Program-made: the position numbers and the translations under genes | Notes under the pieces: model-generated | Database searches by the model: none | Told to the model about the DNA's origin: nothing | The model's input: only the letters and a program-made list of their open reading frames with translations | In this document: piece after piece, positions 1-9,689 of the stretch | Layout: every line of letters begins with the position of its first letter | Position numbering within the stretch: position 1 is the first letter of the stretch | NCBI GenBank assembly: GCA_037157565.1 | Contig: JAZHRO010000024.1 | Span: forward strand, 17,986,501-18,050,500 | Source of the DNA: Thalassia testudinum | Taxonomy: Eukaryota; Streptophyta; Magnoliopsida; Alismatales; Hydrocharitaceae | Direction: 5' to 3' | Length of the DNA: 64,000 nt

Positions 1-981
1 TATATATGTATATATGTATAGAGATGCATTAAATATTGATAAAATCATATTTCATTGCATTGATAATGAGTTTTTCATAATAGAAATTTCTATGCAAAAA
101 GTAAAGATAGATAAAGAGAAAGCGGGAGAGGGAGAGAGAGAGAGATAGAAGAAGGTGGCAGAGAAACGACGCCGCTTGCGGGATGCTTGTGCGAGATACG
201 GCAGCACCTCAGATCCAGAGCACCGAGATGAAGTTGGAGCGGAGTTGCAGAGGGACAGAGAGTTGCAGAGAAGACGGAATATGTCTAGAGTTGATGGAAG
301 AGAGAGGCTCTAAGTGGATCCTTCAACTGGGGGGCCCTGGGCCTTCTTTAATAGCTTTTGTGAAGGGCAAAAAGGGTATTTCAGCCCTTAATCTTGTGCA
401 ACAACCCCATGGCTAATTAGATCCATTGATCGGGAGATCAATGTCTCTGATTTGGCCTAAAAATAACCTTCAAAAGGCCTTCTATGCTCGGATTCATTCT
501 GGTGGTGACACGTGGCATGCTGTGTGCCCTCAGATCCTCATCGCACGGTTCCTGCTCGCCCGTGTCTCTGATTGCTTGTGTTAGCGTGTTTTAGGGTTCA
601 CTTGATTAAATATTTTCAAATAAGGTTCTAATGAGGCACACAAAAGTTTTGCAAATCCCAATTTGTTTGATAGATTTCCTTTAAGAATGGAAATGCAAGT
701 GTACTCTATCCTTAGCGTGAAACTCTATGCATAGATATTTCCAAATGATTCTTTTAAGTTCAAAATGATGAGTGGTGCGACCCAAGCAACAAAATCAATT
801 GGTCCTTATGGCACCACTAACTAGGTACTCACAAAATATTTTTTTCAAGAATTTTGATGCATGTTTTCTATTTGTTTCTGATTTAATGTGTACTGGGGGT
901 TTTGGAGTCTGTTTTGACCCCTAGTTGGTGATTAGATAATCCGTGCAATCAAGCATGCAAGAAATATTTTTCTCATATTTT
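1..981 (-). repeat. LTR-like fragment, minus strand
   Basis: On the minus strand this stretch reads like the U3-R-U5 part of a long plant LTR. It has a TATA-like TATTAAAG near 346-353, then GC-moderate transcribed-looking sequence, then a CT-rich run (seen on the plus strand as GAGAGA at 120-150). Positions 246-545 are closely related, in the same orientation, to 16221-16520 on the far side of the copia element; 546-981 has no second copy in the window. No coding frame is convincing. The left end lies outside the window, so family and full length cannot be given. Confidence 0.45.
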
Positions 982-2321
982 TCTAAAATATAGGATATGG
1001 CTATCTACGCACACAAATACTTAAGCACAAAATCAGTAATAACAAGACAATTTGCACAATCAATCAAACCACAGAAAATTGGCACAATATGCATAGTAGT
1101 TCCCCTCTCTTGGGTACTTCACTACCTAAGCCTCCCAGTTTAGGGTTTTTAACCCAATTCCCTTAACCCTGAGTAAATCAATTTACTAAATCAAGGTAAT
1201 TAACGGGTTACCTCAACCCAAGTACAATAACGGGTTTGTTACAACCCAACGAGCAAATGTTCAAGAACAAATGAAATACAGGTGTAAGAAAGAAAGATCC
1301 TACAATTAGAACGTAAGCCTCTCAACAAATGTAAATATAATGTTACCAATTTGAGAGCCTAGAATGAAAGTGAATGCCTTGACAATGTGCAAAGAAATCA
1401 CGTTGATGTGCTTGCAAAACTGTAGAGAGATTGATAGCAGCAAACTATTCCTTCTTCTTTCTCTCTTGAAAATATGGTGGAAATTTGAAATATAGCTCTA
1501 GATTTTTTCTTCTCTATTTTTCATGTGCAAGCTAAGGGTCCAAGGGTTTATTTATAGAGTTATGACCTTAGTGGGTCGTCGTTCACATTATCAAAATTAA
1601 TATTCCAGCAATTCTGTTTTGGACCAACGGCTAGCTAGTACCGGTACTAAAGTACTTGTACCGGTACTAACAACTCACTGCCACCAGTACATGAGTCTTG
1701 GTACCGGTACTCATGATTGCTACCGGTACTTGTGACTCCCAGGTTTGAAATTCCTTGAGCACAGTAACCTACCTGTATCGGTACTCATCATGGGTACCGG
1801 TGCTTGTAAGGTTTGGGCCAGAATTAAGGCTTCAACCTGTAGCCAACATGTACCGGTACTCATGATTGGTATTGGTACTTGTTGTTCATAGTTTGAGACG
1901 AATTCTTAAACCTGTGCCTTGCAAATACCAGTATTGATGAACAGTACCAATACTTGCTTACAAGTACCTATTTTAAGTATTTTAATCCATCACGTACTTT
2001 GAAAATGTTCGCAATATAAATCCTAATTTATCTCTAATTAATTTTACGATCTAAGTTATGATTCTTTTGTTAAGAGGCATATACAATCTATAAATAAAAA
2101 ATCTAAACTAGAAACACTAAAGGTCGAAGATGATCTTCTCTTCCTCAATTCTTCCTTGTCATCTTGCCTCCTTCTTATCATGATCTTCTCATTTTCATCA
2201 AGACTCCATCATTACCTGTTTTCCTTGCTTCTTCACCTAAATATGAAAGAACTCAATTATAAACATTAATCCATAATAATTTTGTTAACACCAAAACAAG
2301 ATGCGGAACAAGGTTCCAACA
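982..2321 (-). repeat. 3' LTR of Ty1/copia element (minus strand)
   Basis: This is the partner of the LTR at 14713-16220, in the same orientation. Its right end is the U3 start (minus strand TGTTGGAACC) and abuts a polypurine tract at 2322. The left end lacks the last nine bases seen in the other copy (TGATAGGAT), so the terminus and target duplication on this side are lost. A minus-strand TATA box (CTATAAATA) lies near 1550-1560. It lacks the 136-bp internal duplication and an approximately 28-bp segment present in the 5' LTR. Confidence 0.85.
1636..1975. repeat. Array of GTACCGGTAC-type palindromes in copia U3
   Basis: About ten perfect or degenerate copies of the palindrome GTACCGGTAC (variants such as GGTACCGGTACTC and AGTACCAATAC) occur at irregular 20-50 bp spacing. 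They sit about 90-430 bp upstream of the minus-strand TATA box, in U3. The same array is present in the other LTR at about 15537-15875. The position suggests repeated transcription-factor sites; that function is inferred. Confidence 0.75.
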
Positions 2322-2336
2322 ATCTCCCCCTTTTTG
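2322..2336 (-). other. Polypurine tract of copia element
   Basis: The minus strand reads AAAAAGGGGGAGAT directly before the U3 start TGTTGGAACC, the expected place and composition for the plus-strand primer of a copia element. Two further purine tracts of similar composition lie at about 2412-2445 and 2466-2482. Confidence 0.8.
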
Positions 2337-3087
2337 GTATTGACAAAACAATTTTGCAAATAGATAAAATAATTTTTAGTAATGTTATATGAAGGAAAAA
2401 CTTTTAATTAAATCCTCCCCCTAAATATATGCTCCTCCTAAAAATATTACTATTTGGCCTCTATCTTTCTCCCCCTTTTTGTCAATCACAAAAAAAACTG
2501 AAGAAATATCATATCATAAACTTTACCAATAGTAAAATGGAGTTTGTGGATACCAAGCATCTCTTGTCCAACATTCTTGGTCTTCATTCAACCTATAGAA
2601 AGGTTGAAGTGTTCCGTTATGTGCCTCGAAGACCCATTGATTACTTTGATCTACTCCTGTAAAATAAATATCTTTTCTAGGTACCCAGTTTCTTGTGGGT
2701 CCTTCAGAGTTAGCACCTTCAAATCCTGAGATTTATAGAACTTTTTAGTGTTAGATTTATAATTGTTGGGATTTTTAGCCTTTTGATACATCCATGCATG
2801 CCTAAGTGCATGTGATTTAGTATGTGTATTCTTTTTATTCTGAAAATTTGATTTTATAGCTTCACAAAATTCAATATTTAACCTAGTTGTTGTTTTGAGA
2901 TTATTTAAGGTACCTTCAAAGTGCTCATAAGTATCTTCTAATTCTACCATCTTTGCATGCAACTGATTATTAGTTTCTTTTAACATTTCTAATTCTATTT
3001 CTAAACATGTTTGTTCTAATTCTAATGCTTGATAATTATTCTTTAAAATCTTATTTTCCTTTTTAAATGACTTAGCTTTATGATATA
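2337..3087 (-). pseudogene. Copia internal remnant: distal gag linker, no pol
   Basis: The minus-strand frame from 3087 down to 2651 encodes a Lys/Glu/Leu-rich coiled-coil-like stretch typical of the spacer after the gag zinc knuckle in Tork-like copia elements. It is the direct continuation of the frame ending at 13640: removing the insertion and one copy of the GTTCT duplication leaves the frame open across the join. After the stop at 2651 there are only about 300 bp of non-coding sequence before the polypurine tract. Protease, integrase, reverse transcriptase and RNase H are absent, so the element could move only with enzymes supplied in trans. Confidence 0.7.
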
Positions 3088-3092
3088 GTTCT
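3088..3092. other. Target-site duplication GTTCT of the solo LTR
   Basis: GTTCT at 3088-3092 is repeated at 13636-13640, directly outside the TG and CA ends. Removing the insert and one copy keeps the copia frame open. Confidence 0.8.
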
Positions 3093-3269
3093 TGACGACG
3101 GCTTTGACGACTAGCTTTTGTTATAGAAATAGCGTTGTAATACAGTTAGTTATTGCCATCATTACAGATATATTTTTTTACTCGGAAAATAAAAGAGTTC
3201 CCGAGGTCGAACTCAGGGAGCAAGTCGTATTCTAGAAATACAAATTCTTATTACAAAAATAAAGAGAGA

Positions 3270-3640
3270 GAGAGAGAGATGAAAATTTGGCTTCTCCTTT
3301 TTCTCTTCTTTCTTCCTCTTTGTCTTCTCTTCTCTTCCTCTCGTGCTCTTCTTCTTCTTCTGTTCTTCAGATCTTCCCCTCGTGCTCTTCTTCTGTCTTC
3401 TGTTCTTCCTTGTTTTCTTTCTTTCTTTTTCTTTAGATCTTCTTCTTCTTTCTTGTCTTTCCTCTTCTTTGCCGCGGTCCTGCTTCTTCTTTTCTTCTTC
3501 TTCCTTGCCTTTCAGACGTCGTCTGAATTTGCAATCAGACGACTTAAACCGCTGCTGCTACAGTGTCTTCCTCAGCTTCCTTCTTCTTCTGCTTTGTGTT
3601 CTCTTCTTCTTCTTCTTTTTCTTCCGCAGTCCTTCTTCTT
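3270..3640. repeat. CT-rich (polypyrimidine) tract within the solo LTR
   Basis: About 370 bp of plus-strand TTCTTCTTC/TCTTTC sequence, preceded by a short GA microsatellite (3260-3280). On the LTR-sense strand it is a GAA-rich purine tract downstream of the LTR promoter. Leu/Phe/Ser-rich open frames here are composition artefacts. Confidence 0.8.
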
Positions 3641-3942
3641 CACCTGTGCCTGCACACTTCACGGTTTACACGTCAGAGGGCAAAACCTACTCTACCCTCC
3701 CCCCCGCGTCTCTCTCTCTCAGTATTCACTCTTTGGAAGGCTCTCCCAGAGCAACCGGGTAATCGGGTACGCAGGTCGCGCCCGGGTCCAGGCCCACCGG
3801 CGTGCGGTGGTGGGCGAGGAGTGCCAGTCAAGTCGGGTCAGGTCGGCCGGATCCGCGTGATGAGCTCGCGGACGGGCCGGGTGGAGCGGTGTGAGGGACC
3901 TCACCCCGTGTGCTGAGGCGATAAGCCTACAGCACTTTTTCA

Positions 3943-3984
3943 ATTTATATCGGCGCACAGCTTCAGAGCCTTCCGAGGTGGGAC
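3943..3984 (-). promoter_or_regulatory. Candidate snRNA-type promoter (USE plus TATA)
   Basis: On the minus strand GTCCCACCTCG (3974-3984) matches the plant snRNA upstream element RTCCCACATCG at 10 of 11 positions. It is followed after 24 bp by TATAAAT (3943-3949). Plant snRNA-type genes read by RNA polymerase III use a USE-TATA gap of about this size, one helical turn shorter than polymerase II snRNA genes. A diverged copy with the same gap is at 18329-18370. Downstream, both copies share GGGGTGAGGTCCCTCAC, which contains a 6-bp hairpin. No known RNA was recognised, so this may be only an LTR feature. Confidence 0.35.
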
Positions 3985-4088
3985 TAAATGTCCCACCCCA
4001 ATTTGGCGCCTGCAGCTGAGAAAGCTGCAGGCAGTTGCGGCTTTTGCTGAGCTTTCTCCCCAACTGCGAGCCTGGGCAGGTGCGCGAG

Positions 4089-5468
4089 TGATAACACCAC
4101 GCAAGGGGGTAGTAATTAGGTTGAATATGGCCCATCTTTAGAATAAAAGGCACAACATAAAGTAGAATAGGAGCATTGCATGCATCAAGTACCAAGATTG
4201 CTTATAAACTGTATTAATGGCCATTTGTGTAAAGCATTTGTCAAAGCAGGCCTCAGATGAGCAATCGGACCGCACGGATGGATTCAGGACGACGAACGGA
4301 GTCTAACGGACTCAAGATCAGCCAAATCCGACATCCGGAGCTCCCACAATGGGTCCAAGAAATCCTGACCGTTGATCTGGAGATCAACGGCCTAGAACGC
4401 GCCACGTCGCCCCGCCCCCGCCGCTCGCACGCCCCCAAGCCAGCCAAGGACGCATCTCGGCCGTTGATCTTCGATCGAACGACCGAGATCCGCGCGCTCG
4501 CCCGCGGTCGCCGCGACAAAGCGCGGGCGTGGCGCAACGGTTAGCGCGCACGCCCGCGTCACGGCGACGCGCGTTCGAATCGCGCGGAGCGGAAATCAAT
4601 TGCGAGCGAAGGGCGCGGCAAAATTGAGCCGCGCGATCAGAAGCGAGCGGCTAGGATTGCGCCACGCGGCGCGACGACAGCGCCCACCTCCCACGCGCAC
4701 GCGCACGCGCGCCCGAAGCGCGATCCTAGCGCAGGCGCGGGAGGATCTCAGCCGTCCGATCTTCAATCGGACGGCTCTCGTTCGACATCCACGGATCGCG
4801 CCTGAAGAGAGAGAGGGGCGGGCGGCTGACCGGCGGCAGAAGGCCTTCACCGACGTATCTGGAAGCAGTTTTAGCGACGTTCTGGATGTCGCTAAAGCAC
4901 ATTCTTCTTTTAGGAAGCCCTTAACTCTATTTAAACCCCCTTCTACCACCATTCAAGGCATCCTCTCCCACTTGCAACTACTCCACTCCTCTCCTAGCTA
5001 GTCTTAGGCACTCTTGTAATCGCCGGAGACGACGAGCCGCCGACGGAGCCTCCTCCACCGCCGTGGCTGCCTCGTCGCTCTCCACTCTCTCTCTACCTCT
5101 CTCTCTCTCTTTTAAGCTTTCATTTACTTTTGTTGAAGCATGTATTTAATATTGTAAACCATGAACTATGAATGCATGTTTAATGAAATTATTTTCCATT
5201 TAGTTGCCATTTTAATTTTTGTTTAAAGTGCATGATCAAAACCAAGAGCTTTCTAACCCTAAACTCTCTCTATCTCTCGCTTTTCAAAACCGTCTCTTTC
5301 GCAAGCAAAACTCCGCCTTTTTCGTGACAACAAGTGGTAAACAAAATCCGATTTCCACGCCTCCCTGAGATCGACACTCGGACTCACCTCCATTTACTTC
5401 TTTTAAAACCGACGTATCAAGTGCAACTATAACGACACCTCTTAACACACACGCACGAAGGCACGTCA
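4089..5468 (+). repeat. 5' LTR of the composite element
   Basis: It begins TGATAACACC and ends CGTCA, 5 bp before the PBS. Landmarks in order are short hairpins made of CCGTTGATC / GATCAACGG pieces (4372-4393), the tRNA-like module (4523-4592), a hairpin TTTAGCGAC / GTCGCTAAA (4870-4896), a TATA-like CTATTTAAAC (about 4927-4936), and the U5 motif CTCCCTGAGATCGAC (5360-5374). Arg-rich open frames within 4253-5000 recur in every LTR copy and reflect GC-rich composition, not genes. Confidence 0.9.
4523..4592 (+). other. tRNA-like module in LTR U3 (copy 1)
   Basis: The A-box-like TGGCGCAACGG (4530-4540) can form a perfect 4-bp D stem (4532-4535 with 4544-4547), with GG in the loop. A T arm follows: a 5-bp GCGCG/CGCGC stem around TTCGAAT (4574-4580), matching the tRNA B box. 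Arm spacing is close to a normal tRNA. A short middle stem CGCC/GGCG is possible, but the acceptor ends do not pair and there is no obvious anticodon arm. It is therefore tRNA-derived or tRNA-mimicking rather than a working tRNA gene. A box plus B box form an internal RNA polymerase III promoter in real tRNA genes and SINEs. Confidence 0.6.
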
Positions 5469-5473
5469 GTTTT

Positions 5474-5491
5474 TGGCGCCGTTGCCGGGGA
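5474..5491 (+). other. Primer-binding site, tRNA-Asp type
   Basis: TGGCGCCGTTGCCGGGGA starts 5 bp after the LTR end. This is the PBS type known from Athila/Tat elements, complementary to the 3' end of tRNA-Asp. The site overlaps a perfect hairpin with 8-bp arms CCGTTGCC and GGCAACGG around GGGGA. Confidence 0.85.
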
Positions 5492-6583
5492 GGCAACGGA
5501 TTTGTTTTATCACCTCCATTCCACCTTCATTCTCATATCGTCTAATGCCCTATTTTCCTTTTTACTTGACGGTTGCAGGAATTCGGCGCATGGACGGCGA
5601 AGCGACGCATTCCACTATGGTAGCAAGGAAGTAGACGCCTCGAGGACCGATAGTGAGTACTCTCTCTCTCATTGTTTGCTTGCGTGAAAAAGCTAAAAAA
5701 ATCATAAAAACTGAAAAAAATTGGCGTGGCGAATGATTGCTTGACCCACATTCTTAACACACCACCCTACAAAAAATGTACACTCTAATATGCTGGATAA
5801 ATTCTTGGAGTGTTCTTTTCTTTCTCTCTTGAGTGGTGTTTGCGAAGCCACCGTGAGTTGACCTGGGCCGCACCACTCAACCCTAAAAACTAACTCATCT
5901 AATAGAAGCTGCACGATCTTTAGGATGAGTACACTAGGGTTTTTAGAGCCTCTACAAGATAAAAAGGAAATCTACTTTCACCAAGTTGTGTGTAGAACTT
6001 GACGTGCCCATTGAAACTTGTCTGAAAGCATTAAGACACGTCAACCCTAAAAAATACTAAAGTAAGGATGAAACATTAAAAGACACCACACCCTAAAAAT
6101 TCTTGCTTGAAAACCCTGTTTTATAGAAGCACACACCTTGAAAAGTGGAAAATTAAGAGGCACCACCCCAATCAACGCCTCATCACATTACCCTAAGCAC
6201 AAGCACTATCCTAACCCGTTAAAACTGAGTAGACGTGCCCTAGGCAGGACTGAGTTAAGTCTCAAAAGGTGAGGTTTTGTTCGCTAGGCACTTGGCTTTC
6301 ATTCCCTTGGTATACTCTGGTGGCTAGGCTGCGGGGCAGTGTCAAACGACCGCGGTTGTGGGGTCTATGGAACCGGAGGTGCAAGCCAAAGGAAGAACCT
6401 TCCCTGCAATCCCCTCGTAATCAACCTGGCCAGATTAGACTTGGGAAGGGGAGTCCAGTGTTTACGGACTTAATCAACCTTTGTGAGATTTCTAGGTCTC
6501 CTAAGGAATACACCATAAGGATTAGGCTTGTTTGTTTGATTGAGTGCACAACTCTCTCTCATCTGTTCTTCCCGCATCCCTCC
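5492..6583 (+). other. Leader of the composite element
   Basis: About 1.1 kb lies between the PBS and the ORF start. Open frames here are short and unlike any known domain. The first 190 bp are duplicated at 11119-11313 behind the 3' LTR. A splice-acceptor-like TTGCAG lies at about 5573-5578. No gag sequence is visible. Confidence 0.6.
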
Positions 6584-8329
6584 ATGGATTTCAATGCCTA
6601 TCCATCTTACCCAAATTACCCCCAACAGGATTTGTATGCTAACCCAAGTAGACCATACCCACAGCCGACTTGGGCTAACCAACCACCAAGTTGGGGATGC
6701 AACCTGGAATATCCCTCTTGGCCCAACTATGACCAAACCGCACCAACCTCTTATTGGAATACACCTAACATAGCCACCCAAGGGTACGATTCAAATTGTG
6801 GGGCTCCATATCTCGATTGTCCTCACGATGCCTCCTCATTTAGGTCCGACCCGCTCTACTGTGATAGGACCTACACTTTAGGAGAACACCAAGAACCCTA
6901 CCCATCTCAGGATAATAACCAAGAAAGGTCATCTGAATTCAACAACCTTGCCTACTTGACCTTTGGATTAGAAGGAGTTCTAGACAAATGGAAATCAGAA
7001 AATGCTCAGAAATCTAGGCAAGTCCAGGATCATCAACCTCTGATTTGGTCCCCTGATGAAGAATCTGACTGGGAGGAGGACTTAGAACCTCAACTATTCT
7101 GGAGTAGGACCAAACAGAGAATGGTTCCTCTTAAAGAACTGGACCCTGAACATGATAGAATAGAGGACCCACCCAAGAACTTAAACACCAATATGGATTC
7201 TGATCCACAACCTCAACCATACTCTCTTAACCCGGATTTCAAGGAGGCAATCCAAAGGACACCAAATGACACCATGTCAATTCTTGATAACCTCCAGTTA
7301 GAACTACACAGACAGAATCAAGAATTGGTTAAAGGGCAACATGCCATGTTGGAGTTGTTCCAACAATTGGGGGAAGAAGGCCAAAGAAAGCTGTTGCATA
7401 CAACGCCATTCATGGAATTCATAAAGCAAGGACCTACCATGATCAATTGGACTACACCTAGTCATCCTGATTTGGTTCAGTCCACCATTGATACCCCTCA
7501 GGAGTTGGATAGCTCAGTGGATAAGGACAGTAAGGATTCCTTGGAACACAATTTGGGGAGCATTGAGAACAAACATCAGGAGGAAACTGAGAAGGTGAGG
7601 GGAGAGACCTTGGAATCTGAATCTAATCGGCTCAAGACAAGTAATCCGGTGGGAGTAGTAGCCAACGTCGGAGATGGAGAATGGAGTTACAATTTCAAAG
7701 AAATTGATTATGAATCGGTTAGAATCCCCATCACAAATTTGGAGGAGGGCCGAGAGAAAGAATATGATCTAGAGGATGAAATTGACCCTACCTCTAATGC
7801 AACCCCAAACAGTGAATCTGATACAAAGGAGGTTGAAGAAAATATTCTTGAGATCAAGGTCTTGGAGGGAATGAGCAATGAAACCATAGTTGCGGAAGAG
7901 ATGGATTCGTCTTTGAAGAGAAGACTCATGCTTGGTTGTAGGGCTCAGTATGAAACTCTGGACTTTGTTACTTGCCCTACCAGAATAAAGATCCCGCAAC
8001 CCGAATGCACTAGAATTGATACACTTTCGATGGATTACAATTTTATGGGAACACAAGCTGAATATAAGACCTACATCTTTAGTGTTTGGCACGTCATATT
8101 TGGGGTGCGTTCGTCCACAAAAACTTGTTTGCATGCCCACAAACTAAGAGAGGATCTGACATGGGCATGCATGATATATCTGTTACAGAATTCCCGCCCC
8201 TTAGGAACGGGACTCCACCACAACCTTATTCGCATCTGTGGACTTCTGATTTTGGGTTTGGTTAATTTTAAACATATCTTCTTGACCCAAGTCATTCCTG
8301 TTTGTGCACCGCCCAGCTGGAGGCGTTAA
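6584..8329 (+). CDS. Unknown 581-residue ORF of the non-autonomous element
   Basis: The frame is open from 6269, but the ATG at 6584 in TCCATGGAT context is the better start: it opens a Tyr/Pro/Asn/Gln-rich segment (about the first 100 residues, repeated YP and NY pairs), and upstream sequence looks like leader. The middle is acidic and Gln/Glu/Asp-rich, with a possible coiled coil around residues 225-270. The C-terminal 150 residues are more hydrophobic and mixed. No zinc knuckle, protease DSG, RT or integrase motif is present, so it is not a recognisable gag or pol. The stop is followed by AGCGCTTCCTGGGAGGCAAC, which I associate with the end of the coding region in Tat/Athila-like elements. 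It may be an element-specific protein replacing gag. The long open frame suggests recent selection. Function unknown. Confidence 0.65.
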   Translation: MDFNAYPSYPNYPQQDLYANPSRPYPQPTWANQPPSWGCNLEYPSWPNYDQTAPTSYWNTPNIATQGYDSNCGAPYLDCPHDASSFRSDPLYCDRTYTLGEHQEPYPSQDNNQERSSEFNNLAYLTFGLEGVLDKWKSENAQKSRQVQDHQPLIWSPDEESDWEEDLEPQLFWSRTKQRMVPLKELDPEHDRIEDPPKNLNTNMDSDPQPQPYSLNPDFKEAIQRTPNDTMSILDNLQLELHRQNQELVKGQHAMLELFQQLGEEGQRKLLHTTPFMEFIKQGPTMINWTTPSHPDLVQSTIDTPQELDSSVDKDSKDSLEHNLGSIENKHQEETEKVRGETLESESNRLKTSNPVGVVANVGDGEWSYNFKEIDYESVRIPITNLEEGREKEYDLEDEIDPTSNATPNSESDTKEVEENILEIKVLEGMSNETIVAEEMDSSLKRRLMLGCRAQYETLDFVTCPTRIKIPQPECTRIDTLSMDYNFMGTQAEYKTYIFSVWHVIFGVRSSTKTCLHAHKLREDLTWACMIYLLQNSRPLGTGLHHNLIRICGLLILGLVNFKHIFLTQVIPVCAPPSWRR

Positions 8330-9689
8330 ACTCAGCGCTTCCTGGGAGGCAACCCAGCGGATTCAGACTGATCTGGTAGTCTACGTCACTCAGGTACTAT
8401 CTTTTTAAACCCTTCTGCATCCATGAATCTGCTAATGAGGACATTGTCCAACTTAAGCATGGGGGGGATGGTAAATTGCATAATCCTGAGCTTAATTAAT
8501 CAGTCTGAATGAATAAAAAAAAAAAAATTGAATTTAGGAAGAAAAACTTAGGTATTAGAAACTTGTCAATAGTGGAAAATAATACAAAAAGAACTTAAAC
8601 ACTTAGACTTTTCAGGCCTTCAGGCTTAATCAGCCCTGGTGTCCGTTAAAATATAGATTTAGCGGTGAGTCCTGGCAACTTTAAGCTATTCTAATCCACC
8701 TACTAAATAAGGTGATAAGTATACGACTTATCAACTCATCCTCTAACTCAGGAAAACTTTGAGTCTAAGCATCTGCACACATTTCTGCACAGACTCACTT
8801 CTCGGAGATTTTGACAGAAATTGGGTAGCTAATGAACTCTCTAGGGTGGTATGGCTGACAAGTTGTCGTGGGTAACAGACCATTGGCAGGTTGTCCAGAA
8901 CCTAGCCACAGGCCATTTCCTTTTCGCTGCCTCTAGGTACATTTGAGATTAGGGAAGCCACCTACGTAAAAAAAAATAATAATAATAATAATTAAAAAAA
9001 AAAAGGAAAAAGAAGAAAAGAAAATAAACCACACTTCACCGCACAAGTATGGCTGGCAAGTGATCGTGGGTAACAGCCCATTGGTCGGTTGTCCAGAGCC
9101 CAGCTCAATAATTGCACAAAAAAAGAAGACCAAAAACACCTAAGGAAGAAGCGGGGAAGTAGTACAAGCCGGGGAGATATACACTGGAAAATCCTTGTGT
9201 TGACCCCAAGTAAAATGAACGTAGGGAGAAAGCTACCAATCGAACAAATACACCTTCAGGCAAAAATTTATTTTCTTTTCCGGTCACCTAGAGGCGTAGA
9301 AACTCGAAGTCTGTCTCAATTACCGTTAAGTAAGTCTATCACAACATTCACACCAAGATGCTTAGCACTTAGGGTTTTGACCGAGTTTTGGGTGGGTTGG
9401 GTAGCCGTAAAAAGTTACCAACCCACACTGAATTCTAAAAATTCTAAAAAGACATATATAGATATATACGTATACATAAGTATAGTTATATATACAAAGC
9501 AAGGATTCGGGCGATTCGTATTTTGGCAGACACCCGGGCGCTGCTTAGTCTTTGTAGATTAAGATCTTCGTATAGTTCCTCTTATTGACAAGTAACGAAG
9601 TGCCTAAGCAATTACTTCTTGAATTCGCCAAAGAAATAAAGGCTAGAATAAACCTTACTAGGGACTAGCAAGGAGTAAGCATGGGGGTA
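8330..9689 (+). other. 3' non-coding internal region with purine tracts
   Basis: Non-coding sequence between the ORF and the 3' LTR. A purine-rich CATGGGGGGGATGG lies at 8459-8472, and CATGGGGGTA directly precedes the 3' LTR (9680-9689), which is the likely polypurine tract. Two diverged 57-bp direct repeats (8850-8906 and 9048-9104), both containing CGTGGGTAACAG, lie 198 bp apart. A short A-rich/AAT-repeat stretch is at 8968-9020. Confidence 0.65.

Noticed and set aside
3153..3860. Long Leu/Phe/Ser-rich open frames on the plus strand
   Set aside because: They run through a polypyrimidine tract inside a minus-strand LTR; the composition alone explains the open frames.
3860..3945. Resemblance of the sequence after the TATA at 3943 to the 5' end of RNase MRP RNA
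   Set aside because: The similar stretch starts too close to the TATA to be the transcript start and the conserved core blocks were not found.
4523..4592. Functional tRNA gene
   Set aside because: The acceptor ends do not pair, no clear anticodon arm exists and no terminator T-run follows; only the D and T arms are tRNA-like.
4253..5001. Arg/Ala-rich open frames on both strands, repeated at 9854-10628 and 11406-11778
   Set aside because: They are present in every LTR copy in GC-rich U3, have no domain, and overlap on both strands; treated as LTR composition.
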